NCBI GenBank assembly: GCA_963930775.1
Contig: OZ005689.1
Location: 27,391,798-27,455,797, forward strand
Direction of reading: 5' to 3'
DNA length: 64,000 nt
From: Cliona cf. orientalis
Lineage: Eukaryota > Porifera > Demospongiae > Clionaida > Clionaidae
In this document: positions 9,961 to 20,961 of the stretch, piece by piece
Position numbering within the stretch: the stretch's first letter is position 1
How the letters are laid out: every line of letters starts with the position of its first letter
Made by a program: the position numbers and the translations under genes
The notes under the pieces: generated by a model
Database searches by the model: none
Told to the model about the DNA's origin: nothing
What the model saw: only the letters and a program-made list of their open reading frames with translations

Positions 9961-10440
9961 CAGTCCAGTAATCCATTCCAGTAGTCCAGTCCACTGTTTA
10001 CAGACTCCCCCACCATACTAACTTTAGACTACTGTATATTTGTAGCACACTAGTACATGATCACTGCATACGGGTAAGTGGAAAGGCGGATTTTATAGGA
10101 CGCGGACTCGGACTTGGACGTGGACTGTACTCAATACGCATGTGCAGAGGGTAAATACACTGTCCACAAATGTCTGAGGGGAAAATGATAGGACGTGGAC
10201 ATTAACGTTAGCATTCATCTTATACATTCCCGATATTCAAATCTGAATCTTACTATAAGGTTAGCACTATAAACAGAGGGGCTCGCTGTAGGTCCTCCTT
10301 TCACAAGAATACATCGCGCCACTTAGCGCGCGAAAGAAATTTTGTGCATCGGAGTACAGAACTAATAGTAGAAGTTGAGACTATTTTGGTGCACCAAGTG
10401 GCACGATGTTTTTTTTTTGTTTTTGTTTTTACAAGGGAAC
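9961..10440. other. Intergenic with short local repeats
   Basis: It contains cagtagtccagtcca/ccattccagtagtccagt short repeats (9953-9992) and a run of ggacttggacgtggact-type repeats (10103-10126). No gene recognised. Confidence 0.35.
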
Positions 10441-10918
10441 CACACACTAAGCAGAAAAAAAAAATTGTCCGGAAACCTCCACATAGTAAAGCTGGATGCA
10501 TAGTAATAGGCTGCTTGCTTGCATTGTATGACTCTTAGAGTCATACAATGCAAGCATGCAGCCTATACTCCAATTTTGATCAAATCGGGTAAAGGTCGTC
10601 AGCGTACTATGCGCGCGTGCAAAACGGGTATTCCCCTATTATCACGTAGCGCATGCGCATAAAACGTTGCACCCATAAAAAATTTTATGGGCAAACATTG
10701 CAAATGCATGGCTTCCTATACAAACATATGGGGAAACTTCAAAGTGCCATAACTTTAATTCTAAGGCGTGAATCAAAATTCTTTCAGGTCAAATCTCTAG
10801 TTTCGACCCATTCTGCGTGCCGATATAAAAATTATGTCACCAAGTACTCCCAATACCCCTGTGAATTACATTATTTATTTATTTATTTATCGTTTTTTTT
10901 TTTTTCTACTTAGTGTGT
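10441..10918. mobile_element. MITE family 2, full-length copy
   Basis: The left end acactaagcagaaaaaaaa pairs with the right end tttttttctacttagtgt at about 10899-10918. The interior contains the shared ttgtccggaaacc, a pair of inverted catacaatgcaagca segments near 10522-10560, and the conserved gcatggcttcctatacaaac segment. Non-coding. Confidence 0.8.
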
Positions 10919-11143
10919 AATTAATCATATCAATGACAATAGAGAATACTACACCATAATAATTACTATAGTTTATTATTTTCCACAGAAATAATAATAT
11001 AATGTCCAACAACTGAGAAGGCAATCACAAGCTAACATAAATTTAATAAACAAGCATTTCAAGGTTGCTCCCAAAAAACTTTGGATAGAAAAAGCATGAG
11101 ACTCGATGTGTACGAATATCAATAATTAGATTTTAGGCATTGA

Positions 11144-11593
11144 TTACAAAAGAATACCAAATTCCTTCAAGTTAAAATCTTTGTGTACACAAATGAGCCT
11201 TGCTTTCATAGATTCCTGGATAACAATGTGTTTCTTCGGATCAAAATCTGAGAAATGTGGTGCGATACAAGTTTTCCAGGGATGATAGTAGACATTTCTT
11301 TTATCATGCAGTTGCTCAAACATCCCAGATTGCTGATTATGGAATATTACATGTTCCTTATGGCCAAATACAATGTCATCTGGAGGTGGCAATAATTTTT
11401 TGTTCTGGTCCCTGGAAATTTTATCCTTACAGCCATTGCAACGAGAAACATTTCCAAAGATGAATGCTAACCAAAACAGTGACTCAACAGCGGGTCGCTG
11501 TTTTTGAGGGAGATTTACACCTGGTCCTGGTTCAGCGGAGGTTGACTGCGATGACACAATTGGGGCAAAAGTGGGTGATACGATGGTATACCT
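11144..11593 (-). CDS. Fragment of a multicopy-family protein with CxxC motif, function unknown
   Basis: About 137 residues are open from 11557 downwards, and the frame stays open slightly upstream. It has FWLAFIFGNVSRCNGCKDKI, then PPPDDIVFGHKEHVIF and NVYYHPWKTCI. I recognise this pattern (Cys-x2-Cys, proline-rich linker, phase-matched Tyr/His motif) as the C-terminal part of large repetitive protein families in marine invertebrates and fish, but I cannot assign a function. No start region is evident, so it is partial. It may be a transposon-derived fragment. Confidence 0.45.
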   Translation of the reverse strand, partial: RYTIVSPTFAPIVSSQSTSAEPGPGVNLPQKQRPAVESLFWLAFIFGNVSRCNGCKDKISRDQNKKLLPPPDDIVFGHKEHVIFHNQQSGMFEQLHDKRNVYYHPWKTCIAPHFSDFDPKKHIVIQESMKARLICVHKDFNLKEFGILL

Positions 11594-11739
11594 TCACTTG
11601 GTGTAGGTATCAATGGTGGTGCGACCTGTGATGTTTCCAATGTTGATATTCTGAACATCTCGGTGACTCACAAAATTTAATAGTGCAGTTGAAGCATAGT
11701 TACCAGTTAATATGTTTCATAGTGTTGTGGATCAGGAAA

Positions 11740-12118
11740 TGCTTGGTACTGTGTGGTAGCCTAGTAGAGATCAAGGTAAACATTGTGTGGATTTGGTTGA
11801 AAAACCTTTGTTCAAAAGTTCTGGCAATATTTACCTCAGATCACAACTACTGTAACCCTAGGCCTACCGCACTCATGCATGACTTGATGTATAAATAGAA
11901 GGTTGTGGGTGTCGAAAGTCAAGTAGCTTAGCATCTGCAAATGACGCCAAAGCTGGAAAACAAAGAATTTTAGCGAAATCTACACTATATGCGTTTGTAA
12001 TGCCATAAAGAATCTTACAAAACCGCATTTTGGACTCATAAACAAGATACGTAGCAGTCAGTGTGGCAACACACACACATAACAACTACCGTAACCCTCG
12101 CGCATGTACTGAGGGTTA
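11740..12118. repeat. Repeat family 3 (GCATGCGC hairpin end next to actaccgtaaccct), copy 1
   Basis: The segment gaatcttacaaaaccgcattttggactcataaacaagatacgtagcagt leads to actaccgtaaccctcgcgcatg and agggttaatta. Similar segments occur at 13285-13505, 27255-27460 and, in reverse, 51835-52020. The end is a hairpin built around gcgcatgcgc in better-preserved copies. Confidence 0.65.
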
Positions 12119-12307
12119 ATTAGGCTATTCCCTCATTGCTGTCATGTAGGTCTGTAGTCAGAACCTTTTTCCCCCAAATCAATCAATTATAACTTACTTA
12201 GAACTTGTTAGTCGCTTGTTGTGTTCCCCAGAGGTAGTAGACTAATAAATTACTGATTATTTAACGCTTTATACACGAACATTATCTGTATTGGAACGCA
12301 AACGTTT

Positions 12308-12706
12308 TTGGCTAAAAGTAGTATATCGTTTGACAACAGTTTCGACAGCTACAAACATCTAAGGCATTTACAATTAGCTCTAAGGTGCACTATAAGCTGC
12401 CTGGGTGAAAAGGGACGTATACGTGTGTGGTTTATTGTCAAAAATACGCGGTTTTACACCAAATTTTCGCACGTACTACTGCCCCAAACCGTTTATTTCT
12501 GGTGTGATCGAAAGACAGGAGCACTTCGATTCTGTGCGCATTCAAACTTTTGGCTGCTAAGCTTCAACAACCCTGAGTATCGCTGCTTCAGCGATGAAAC
12601 ACCATTGTCGTCAATTTCTGAACCATTTGCACCCACGCGTTTGGGCGTGACCAATCAATATTTCACATATATCCGCGGATATCTGCATTGTACCCACCAA
12701 TGCTGA
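12308..12706 (+). CDS. Open frame of 132 residues, unrecognised
   Basis: The frame has no domain I recognise. It contains dense aromatic and Cys residues without an obvious pattern, no signal peptide, and no adjacent splice sites that would mark a host exon. It may be chance coding potential within an old repeat. Confidence 0.15.
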   Translation: MAKSSISFDNSFDSYKHLRHLQLALRCTISCLGEKGRIRVWFIVKNTRFYTKFSHVLLPQTVYFWCDRKTGALRFCAHSNFWLLSFNNPEYRCFSDETPLSSISEPFAPTRLGVTNQYFTYIRGYLHCTHQC

Positions 12707-12719
12707 CACTAACCACGCA

Positions 12720-13259
12720 TTTACACATTGCTTTTCACCTGGGAGTACAAATATTTCAAAGCTTTGTGTTGCCTACCAACGAATCATCCACCGCTATTCA
12801 CTCACGGGCCTGTTAAACACAATACTGTGTCCAGTTTGCGCTATACTGATGACGTCGTTACATACTAAATTTAGTACAGAATAATTATACAATTTACTCC
12901 GTGTGGAGCTATGTGGAATGCACTTGACAAGCAGTCTACATACTCAGCTGCAGGTATGGAACAGCAAATTTTGTTTTTAGTTCAAAATAAATGTTTCTTT
13001 ACTGATATGCCCAAATTTCAAGGTTGAGCTCAGATGGAGTTCAAGAAATGGATGGTGGTGACACAAGTAGTACTCCTCTAAGTCTCCAAGTCGGTTTGTA
13101 GCCAGCGTAGACATTGATCCTTAGACTACATAGCTATGTTCTGTTACTACGTTAGAACTCAAGATGTTGTGAACCATATAGCAGGAAACTTTGGCGAATT
13201 TAGTAGATTGCCAAATAAAAAATCACCAATTGAACTTAATGCACACACGCATATGGAGG
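12720..13259. other. Intergenic, nothing recognised
   Basis: No gene or clear repeat boundary seen. Confidence 0.3.
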
Positions 13260-13505
13260 TAAGGCTTCAAATTGCCAAACTTAACTTCAAGAAGCTTAGA
13301 ATCAGCAAATGACGCCAGAACTGGTGAACAAACCCTTTTTGGCGAAATCCACACAAATTATGCATTTGGAACGCCACAATTAAGGAACCTTATAACGCTG
13401 CATTTTGGACTCGCTAACGAGGTATGTAGCAGTTAGCTCAATAATAGACAAACATTCACACACAGAACGACTATCATAATTCTCCGACGTATGCGCCAAG
13501 GGTTA
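13260..13505. repeat. Repeat family 3, copy 2
   Basis: gacgccagaactggtgaaca...cgctgcattttggactcgctaacgaggtatgtagcagtta and the end cagaacgactatcataattctcc...ccaagggtta match family 3 with divergence. Confidence 0.65.
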
Positions 13506-13634
13506 CCAATACAAAATTGTAATTTTCAATCAAATTTGTGGAATTTTGGGCATCTTAAGTGCAGACTGACTGTATTCGACTGCTGTGACGCTTCTAGGCG
13601 TCACTCATAACATGCGTGCTCTTTGCTGATACTT

Positions 13635-13924
13635 GTAGACATCACTCGTATAATATGTGACTGCCTACGGGAAAACGGGGCATATGGGACCCAGGCACAA
13701 CTATAGGTATGGACGTTTGGATCGTAATTTCTCAATAATAATGCTACAGATGCAAGCACACAAAAAGTGTCATAGCTAAAAAAATAAGTGGGCGATTGCT
13801 CTCAAATTTGAATAGATCAAAGGTCATATATATGAGCAGCGCAAGAATCGCGATTTTTCCACAAATCCCATATGCCCTGTTTTCCTGCAGGGGGTCACAT
13901 ATGTAGACGTCACTCGCATAATAT
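13635..13924. mobile_element. Inverted-repeat element flanked by a 22-bp direct repeat
   Basis: gtagacatcactcgtataat (13635) and gtagacgtcactcgcataat (13903) are near-identical direct repeats of about 22 bp. Between them, arms tatgtgac..gggaaaacggggcatatggga (13654-13690) and its inverted counterpart (13868-13901) form a terminal inverted repeat. A relative of the arm (catatgtgaccgtccatgagaaaac) appears near 34021. Confidence 0.6.
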
Positions 13925-14516
13925 TTAAAGTATCTATGGTACAGTGTATGTCCATAAAATGAAAGTGACTGTTTTGCTCAGCACCAGGGGGTACAGAGGA
14001 TTTTTACTAGAATTTTCACTGGAAGGGGTAGAGGAATGTTCTTATAATAACACGACTGCTTAAGGTTATGGGATAGTCTTCCACCCACACAGTCGAAGTT
14101 CACATTAATAATAAATGAGACACTTATTTCCAGTTTTATCCATGTTCTTTGGCGCATGCAAGTAGTAGCCTCGTCTTCAATCATTTACCCACCTTTCAGT
14201 GTTGCAAAGGCTGGGTACAAGGCTAGGTGGACCACAAAATGAAAAGCAAACCTGCCACTGTTGGTCTGCATGCGCAGGTATCTTGAAAAAGTGCTATACT
14301 TGGCCCTGCTGCAATTGATCGACTATTATGAATGTCAGCGAAGTTGGTTCAATAGAGTCTCTGGTCTTCCATAGTTGACTCAGAAATTTGGACTTTGTTT
14401 ACGTCTGGAAATGGTCGACATTTGTTCACGTTACGAATTTAACTGCTTTAAAACATACATGAATAGCATTAGTGTTTAAACTTTATAAGTTGCAAATAGA
14501 ATACTACCGTAGTTAA
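13925..14516. other. Intergenic, nothing recognised
   Basis: Short frames only; the minus-strand frame at 13978-14184 has no recognisable content. Confidence 0.3.
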
Positions 14517-14663
14517 TCGAATACAACGCATGATCCAATTTAACACAAGAAATTAGCATGTTACGAATTCTCATAACGTTCATATGTGAAGCGATTGACG
14601 ACCTTTACCAGAAAAATGCGCATTTCAAAAAATTTTTCATACGTTGTATTAGATTAAGTATGG
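14517..14663. mobile_element. MITE family 1, copy 2 (reverse orientation)
   Basis: 147 bp flanked by TA, with ends ccgtagttaatcgaatacaa and acgttgtattagattaagta. The core carries the inverse of the ggtaaaggtcgtca motif (gacgacctttaccag). Confidence 0.8.
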
Positions 14664-14933
14664 TATCCCGTAACCTTCAGCGTTGCATTGTCTATGGGGG
14701 TGAAAGGACACTTGCGGTAGATTACCATCATGTGTGTCTGTGTGGTAAGCTTGACTTACTTCCTGTCTGTTGTTATTTGTGGTTTATTATATTTCCTGTT
14801 AGAGTCTATTTATGAATATGTTCCAAAAATCTTTGTCAGTCTGTCATACTGTTGTGAATTATAACAGTCTTAATGTGTATGAGAGTTACGACAGTCTGTC
14901 TAACATTAATAGTCAATATTGTGTACCCTCTAG

Positions 14934-15223
14934 GTTCAACTCCAAATATCTCCAGGAAAAATTTTATCACTTGGCTAAATGACATAGTTTGCAAGAACTC
15001 AAAGGGGACCAACTCCAAAACTTCTGCTGGGGAGAACATAGAGGGCTGTTTTGAATCCCTGACATGCTCAGAGCTGTCAAAGGTCACAGCTGCACTTACA
15101 GATTACAATGGTTGGAATGGTGCGTGTCTCCAGCACAATGTCAGTGCCGGCAAGATGCTTGTTGTCACAGGCAGTGAGTCAAAGATGACAGTTAACCAGT
15201 ATTCCCTGGGACCGTTCGTGTGA
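14934..15223 (+). CDS. Candidate terminal coding exon, unrecognised
   Basis: A consensus-like acceptor (pyrimidine-containing tract then ccctctag) precedes a 96-codon open stretch ending in a stop. The peptide has plausible globular composition (KNFITWLNDIVCKNSKGTN near the start, GWNGACLQHNVSAGKMLVVTG later) and is not repeated in this window. The antisense frame is likely a shadow. No family recognised; call rests on splice signal plus composition. Confidence 0.4.
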
Positions 15224-15738
15224 TTCAGAAATGTACAGTATACAGCTGCAGACTAGCTATAATAATATATGAACAACACCATTTGTATGAAATGTATCAT
15301 ATGAACATCACTAAGAAAATATAGCCAATACAAGAATTATTGTATAGAATGCAATTTTCATAACAGTACAAACCTATAGAGATGTACTATTCACCATCGG
15401 CTAGCTTAGGGATGGTCTCATCCCCACCCCACCCTCGGTAAGTTAATTCTGGTGATCTTGCAAGCTTGGCATTTTCAGACTTGACACAAACGCTATATTA
15501 TATTAAAATGTGCAGAGTCAAGGGAGTACATGTAATATTGTGCTAAGTCATGATCAGTCTATAAATCTATACCCAGTATTGTACTCTATTACCTGAATCA
15601 CGGGTGTCGATCTGCAGTATAGGCATCATAGTTAACTCTTCTCCAAGTGGTCTAGCTACTACCATGTACTCCTGTCTACACTGCTTACTGCAATAGACTC
15701 GGGTTGATATTCACATTGTAAATGGGATAAACACTCAA
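15224..15738. other. Intergenic, nothing recognised
   Basis: No coding or repeat boundary seen. Confidence 0.3.
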
Positions 15739-15919
15739 CCGTAGTGTCCTGGGAAAATGCCCACTCCTGGGTACGTGGCCATGTGCCGCATTTTGAGGGG
15801 TCAATGTAGCAGCTTCTATAATATTATGTGTGCACTTTTTGTCCCTGGTAAGCTCCCATGCAGGCTAAAATCACAAGTTAGGTTTAAGCGCCCATGGGCA
15901 CTTACCTGGGACACTACGG
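15739..15919. mobile_element. Small inverted-repeat MITE (CCGTAGTGTCC ends)
   Basis: 181 bp between ccgtagtgtcctgggaaaat and the inverted gcacttacctgggacactacgg. A related terminus (ccatagtgtcccaggcaag) is at 47683-47705. The flanks are not TA. Confidence 0.6.
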
Positions 15920-16005
15920 CATATATATGTGCATTACAATGTCATTATAATTATGCACAAGTCACATCTGTAGCACCCACCCATGCACCTAGAGCACTCC
16001 TGTAT

Positions 16006-16512
16006 CAAGAGTGTATTAGGGAGAGTACGCAACAACATACAGTAGTATGGCAGATACGTTTTGACTGAGTGACATCACAGTGGTTGAACCAAGTACAAAT
16101 CTACTGCAAGGTGTTGGGCATGAATAACATTATAGTGATGCACAGCTGCAGTGGCTAATTACCCCGCGCGCATGCGCAAGGGGTAAAGTAATCAGTTACC
16201 CCTCTTTAGTATGCTGATGTGACTGTGCATGCTCAAGTTCAGTGTTGGAAAGGGTCGTCAAATCATGAAATAGCTATGCCTCAAAGTGTTGCAATACTAC
16301 GCTAGTGCTACAGTGGCTACAGAGCGCGCGGGGTATGTGCTCTACAGAGCTCTAGTTGAGTTATGCTACATGGTTGGCTGCCATGCTAATAGTATTCATG
16401 CCCAACACCTTGTACTCTACTTGTACCTAGCACAACCACTGTGATGTCACTCAGTCGAAACATAACTGCCATACTACTGTATGTTGTTCGTACTCTCCCT
16501 AATACACTCTTG
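16006..16512. repeat. Large inverted repeat enclosing a family-4 repeat
   Basis: The left arm 16006-16132 (caagagtgtattagggagag...caaggtgttgggcatgaata) is mirrored by the right arm at about 16394-16512 with few mismatches. The central loop begins with attaccccgcgcgcatgcgc (16158) and ends with gcgcgcggggtatgtgctct...gctctagtt (16323-16355), the two ends of repeat family 4. This is either a foldback element or inversion around a family-4 insertion. Confidence 0.75.
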
Positions 16513-16742
16513 CCTGTATAAATACTGGCATAAGCATTATGTGTAGTATACACCCATATTTTAGTAGCGTGTCCAAAGAATTTCGAAAAGTTCTGAAAAC
16601 TGGTACAAGGATGCTACAGGCATGAAGAGCAACCTTAGAGCAGCCGAAAAATATGCATATTGCTGGGGATTTACTCCATTTTCTTGGTTCTACAACCTTT
16701 TGAAGTTACTCACTACTGTCTCTCTTTTTGCTCCTTGCACAG

Positions 16743-16962
16743 TACTACAGACATGGCACCATACAAACTATGGGCCACCAAGGGTCCCCAGATAATCTAC
16801 AATATCTCGGCTCTGGTTAGGAGTTCAATCACGAAACAAATTGCACCAGATAGCTCACAGAATGAGCTATCAATTGACCTCTTAAAAGGGCAAGTATCCA
16901 GCAGCAAACTGTACACTTTGTCATATGGACAAGTATATGAAATTCCTAGAGTCACAGTATGA
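16743..16962 (+). CDS. Candidate terminal coding exon, unrecognised
   Basis: A good acceptor (ctctctttttgctccttgcacag) precedes an open stretch that ends at the stop at 16960-16962. The peptide reads YKLWATKGPQIIYNISALV, then a polar stretch. No family recognised. It could belong to the same host gene as 14934-15223, in which case everything between is intronic repeat, but this is a guess. Confidence 0.35.
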
Positions 16963-17461
16963 ACTAAGGTTCTTACAGAGCTCACCTCTCCCTCAGCTTC
17001 TCCAGTTGTCTCACCTCTCCCTCACCCTCTTCAGTTGTCTCTAAACTATTATAGCAGGGAGGAAGAGAGGGGAAAAGTAGACTCCTACTATTAATAGAAG
17101 CTGCGGGATACATCGCAACTCTTGGTTTAGCCCAGTAAGCCCGGACGCAGAGACGAACATGTATACAACTTGAGGGGGTCATGTGACACAACGACAGTGT
17201 GCACGTGCCACTGATTGGGGCGAGCCTGAGCGAGCCCCACATAGACGGTACAAACGCTCGCAATCCATATATTATTATGTTTATTTTATATGTATGGTAC
17301 GTCCGTCACGCGCGAACCGCCATAGACATTGTACAGCGCTGCGCGGTATATTTCAAAAGGCCGCATGAAAACATTTGCGTCAGCATAGTCACGTGTTTTT
17401 TTGACACATTGACAAAGGCCACTTTATTACGACTATACTTGTTCTTTGCTACTGTTTTAGT

Positions 17462-17659
17462 ATGAGTTCTACTAACACTCAATCTGCTGAAGCGAAGAGA
17501 GAGAAAAGGCTTCAAAGAAGGCGCGAAAGAGAGAGAGCGCATCGTGCGCCGTACAGAAGCAAGCAGAAGGCTCCAAAGGAGGACACTCTGAGCGAGATAG
17601 AGCCTGTCATCAGCTCAATAGCGCAAGGACCAGCTAAGAATACGATAAAGATAGACTAG
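17462..17659 (+). CDS. STPR-like repeat protein, left arm (divergent tail)
   Basis: The first 28 residues (MSSTNTQSAEAKREKRLQRR then RERERAHR) match the right-arm copy, then the sequence turns to an unrelated Lys/Glu-rich tail. The shared part is a single unit of the roughly 23-residue Arg/Glu-rich STPR-type repeat. The tail begins exactly where the palindrome arms stop matching. Confidence 0.5.
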   Translation: MSSTNTQSAEAKREKRLQRRRERERAHRAPYRSKQKAPKEDTLSEIEPVISSIAQGPAKNTIKID

Positions 17660-18306
17660 ACGTACTGCTCACTGATGACTCTGGTAAAATTTTGTATTGA
17701 CTGTCGGTACTGAAGGATGGAAGGGGACTATCATGCAGCTGTAGACCTACATGCCTACACGGCACTATGAGACTGTCTGTCATTGTTTGCTTGGATCTGT
17801 ACCAGTAGTCTTCAAGATTTATCGTGCTATGGCTTTATTAAAGTTTTCGAGTAGCAGCTACTGACAGAGACTTTCAGAGGCTCAGCTCAGGCTCGCCCCA
17901 AACAGGCCCTGCATGTCACTAGTTATGATCTATATAAAGCTAGCTATAGCTAGCTATATAATTATAAGCAGCGCATACCCAGGCCAGTCGTACGTACGAC
18001 GTACGTACGTACGTACGTACGTACCGCCAGCGTACGATGACGTCATTAATTTACGTACTAGTGTCATGCAGGGCCTGTTTGGGGCGAGCCTGAGCTGAGC
18101 CTCTGAATGTCTAGCTGAGCTGCGACTAGAAAACTTGAATAAAGCCATAGCACGATAGATTTGAAGACCCCTGATACAGATCCAAGCAAACAATGACAGA
18201 CAGTCTCATAGTGCCGTGTAGGCCTGTAGGTCTACAGCTGTATGATAGACTATTCCCCTCCATCCTATAGTGCTGACAATCAATAAAGCTTGAAATTTTA
18301 ATTGCC

Positions 18307-18534
18307 TCAGTTAGACTCAGCGCTTAGCCTTTCCCGCCTACGTTGAAGAAGAGTTTGTCTTTGTTCGACTGACTGGGCTTCACGCCTAGCTCTGTCTCTG
18401 ATTCTCCTTCTGCTCAACCGCTGTTCCCGTTGTTCAGCTGTTTCAGACGCACGATGCGCTCTCTCTCTTTCGCGCCTTCTTTGAAGCCTTTTCTCTTTCT
18501 TCGCTTCAGCAGATTGAGTGTTAGTAGAACTCAT
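18307..18534 (-). CDS. STPR-like repeat protein, right arm
   Basis: About 75 residues from the Met at 18534 (the frame is open to 18600) contain three consecutive Arg/Glu-rich units: SAEAKKEKRLQRRRERERAH, then ETAEQREQRLSRRRIRDRAR, then SVEQRQTLLQRRRERLSAES. The 23-24 residue period and RRR(E/I)R core fit the STPR (score-and-three-amino-acid peptide repeat) pattern, known as a DNA-binding helical repeat and frequent in transposon-related proteins of invertebrates. The frame ends shortly after the third unit, so it looks truncated. DNA binding is family inference. Confidence 0.6.
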   Translation of the reverse strand: MSSTNTQSAEAKKEKRLQRRRERERAHRASETAEQREQRLSRRRIRDRARREAQSVEQRQTLLQRRRERLSAESN

Positions 18535-18802
18535 ACTAAAACTGTAGCAAAGAATAAGTATAGTCGTAATAAAGTGGCCAAAAAAAGTGGCGAAATTCAC
18601 TCAATGTGTCAAAAAAACACGTGACTATGCTGACGCAAATGTTTTCATGCGGCCTTTTGAAATATACCGCGCAGCGCTGTACAATGTCTATGGCGGTTCG
18701 CGCGTGACGGACGTACCATACATATATAATAATAAACATAATAATATATGGATTGCGAGCGTTTGTATCGTCTATGTGGGGCTCGCTCAGGCTCGCCCCA
18801 AT

Positions 18803-19237
18803 AAAGTATACGGAGCCCTATTTTTGTTCCACGTGCGCCAAGTTAGAAAATTTCAAGATGGCCGACGCAGGGTGGTCGCTTTTCCAACAAAAATGGGACT
18901 CTTAGAACGGTGAGTCATACCTATAAATTTGATAAATCAATAGATATAGAGTAAAAGATTGTCTAGACACTGTAAAGGGAAGAGTAGTCTGATTTTTAAC
19001 TGTTTTTGAATGCGTAATGTCCCAACATAGGGATTTGAGGCGGTCTTCTTCAAAGCTGGCGGAAATCAGTTTGCAGCCTTATTGCTGCTGGATCAGCTGA
19101 CAGAGGTAATTAAATATACATGAAATGAATAAAAATATCCTACATTTCCAGAGCTGTCCTTTTGTGTGACTACTGTGTGTGTGTCATTGAAGTTCAGACT
19201 ATTGTTAGCTAGCTACATATTATTACAAGTGCTGGTA
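18803..19237. other. Region upstream (plus) / downstream (minus) of the XPG-like gene
   Basis: It contains ttcaagatggccgacgcagg (18852), similar to a YY1-type initiator, followed by a donor-like gtgagt at 18910 and a possible short exon near 19030-19106. The frame from that ATG stops after 15 codons, so no coding call is made. Confidence 0.3.
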
Positions 19238-20922
19238 TTAAAATAGGTCTTGTATTTGCTCCATGTCTCCCACATCCATAAATACTATTTCCTCTTCCAC
19301 TCGTTCAGTTTCCATGTCCTCTTCGTCCTCTTCATCCTCTTCATTTTCTTCATCTGTGTCCTCATCTGAAAATGGAAAAAAACAGTGAGTTAGCAGATTC
19401 ACAAACATGATAATGTCCCCATAAAAATTTTACCTTGTGAATGTTTGTTGTTGTGGCATCCTATACATGAGCACCCTGGTCCACATAGTCTATTGTTTTT
19501 GTGGCATGAGCATATATTGCTGCTACACTTTGATTTTTTACAAGTGCATCCTTTCATTAAGAATAAGACACGATCTCTGACTGCCTTTCTGTTCTTATCA
19601 CTTTCCCAATCTACAGTGAGTTTGTCTTCTTCCAGTTTCCACCCACATTCTAGGATGGGTGGCAAGTACACATTGTTTTGGGGTGTTTGCTTCCAGTAGG
19701 TTGTTGTCCATGTGGCACGTAAATAATGCCTTTTGAGTGCATCAGTCGAGGGTAGTAGATGGTCTTCAAATACTATTCGTTCCCATATTGCTGTTCTTAT
19801 TGTCTCTATGAATTCAGTATGAACCTCCTCTGCTGTCCTGCCTGAGTGTTGTAGGGAGTTGTACAGTGATTCTGGTGAAGTGTGTTCCGGGAAGCCAGGT
19901 CTATGGGCATGAAAATACACCGCTCCTATGAGTCGTAGAAAGGAATAAAATCCCGTCCCTCCATTTAGTTTGGCTAGTGATCCTGGTCTTTCTGCTGAAT
20001 CTTCACATATAAACTGAGCGTTTTCAAAAAATACTTTCATTATGCTGACTTTGCCATGCCCGACGAAGAAGGAAGTGTAATCACATCCTGACAAAGCATA
20101 GAGATTGACTAGAATTTTGGGGCGCTCTTCTTCGGGGATTCCCGCTAAGTCAGGGTCTCGCTCTAGTGCATTCACTAGTTTTGTAATTGATATGTATTCC
20201 CTTGGTTTTCCCAGCCTGTTAGTTTGTATACAAACGTCTTTTGCTATGGGGTTGACCATCAGTAGAGCGATGTGCAGTACATCAGTATCGGGGGAATACA
20301 CAAGGAACCTTTTACCTGATGATTGGTTTGCATGTAACCATATCCTTGTATCGGCCTCTTCAGCACTGCATGTTAGATTGTGCTGGATGTTGTGTGAGCT
20401 TGTAGCCGTTGCATACTGTGCCATGTCAGTTAACTCTCCTTCACCATGACCTGCAACAAATAGTTTTTGATTATCAGAAAGCACGTATGTTGCATTCCGA
20501 AGAATACAGTTCCCAATGTACACAATTAAACATCTTTTGCATTTCCGACACTGAAGTAGTTCATTCCATTTACTGGGTACCCTCATTTGATCACTGAACT
20601 CGTAATGGACATGTTGAGTTAGTGTTGCATTTCGATCTCTTAGTTCATGTTCAATGCACTTTGGATGAAGTGTAGCTTTGGGGTGATCAAAAATTATGTG
20701 CACTTCATTGACCCCACTGTCTGTGTGATGTTTGACAAATCTGTTTATTAGCAGCTTGACATAGTCTTCCATTGTTGTGTTAGGTATTGGAATGGTTTGA
20801 ATTATGAACATACCGTCAAAGATAACAGTGTCAGGGCCAAAAGCATACATTTCTGCACTCTTTAAGTTGTACCTTTTTTCCAAAAACCGCCTAGCATTGG
20901 ACTTGTCTCCTTTGTGGGGCAT
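19238..20922 (-). CDS. XPG/FEN1-like nuclease-domain protein with Cys-rich tail (two exons)
   Basis: Exon 1 is 20922-19434 and exon 2 is 19365-19238, joined by donor aag|gtaaaa and acceptor ttttcag in matching phase. Exon 2 encodes a 42-residue acidic tail (EENEEDEEDEEDMETE) ending at the stop at 19238. Motifs in order: FDGMFIIQTIPIP near residue 35; SAEEADTRIWLHA near 187; YSPDTDVLHIALL near 208; LYALSGCDYTSFFVGHGK near 272. The paired Asp residues and GCDYT followed by GHGK resemble the XPG/FEN1 (PIN-like) nuclease core. The C terminus has a Cys cluster (CTCKKSKCSSNICSCHKN, CGPGCSCIGC) like the CXC/tesmin type. I recognise the family as multicopy in marine invertebrates; nuclease activity is inference. 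No lesion is visible. Confidence 0.75.
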
Positions 20923-20961
20923 TCCGTTAGAATCAGCAATTGCCCTGGGTAGTTCAATATA

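Larger units (their letters stand above)
17214..18802. repeat. 1.6-kb palindrome centred on a GTAC repeat, STPR-coding arms
   Basis: The outer ends attggggcgagcctgagcga (17214) and the inverse at 18783-18802 match, and similarity continues inward through most of both arms to a (gtac)n tract at about 17991-18024, close to the exact midpoint. Matched pairs include 17280-17560 with 18455-18735, 17745-17850 with 18120-18240, and an inner gctcgccccaaacaggccctg pair at 17892/18065. The arms diverge at about 17555-17740 versus 18250-18450. It may be a foldback transposon or a head-to-head duplication of one element. Confidence 0.85.

Noticed and set aside
18858..18909. First coding exon of a plus-strand host gene (MADAGWSLFQQKW..)
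   Set aside because: The frame hits a stop after 15 codons, just before the donor-like gtgagt. At most a promoter or untranslated exon.
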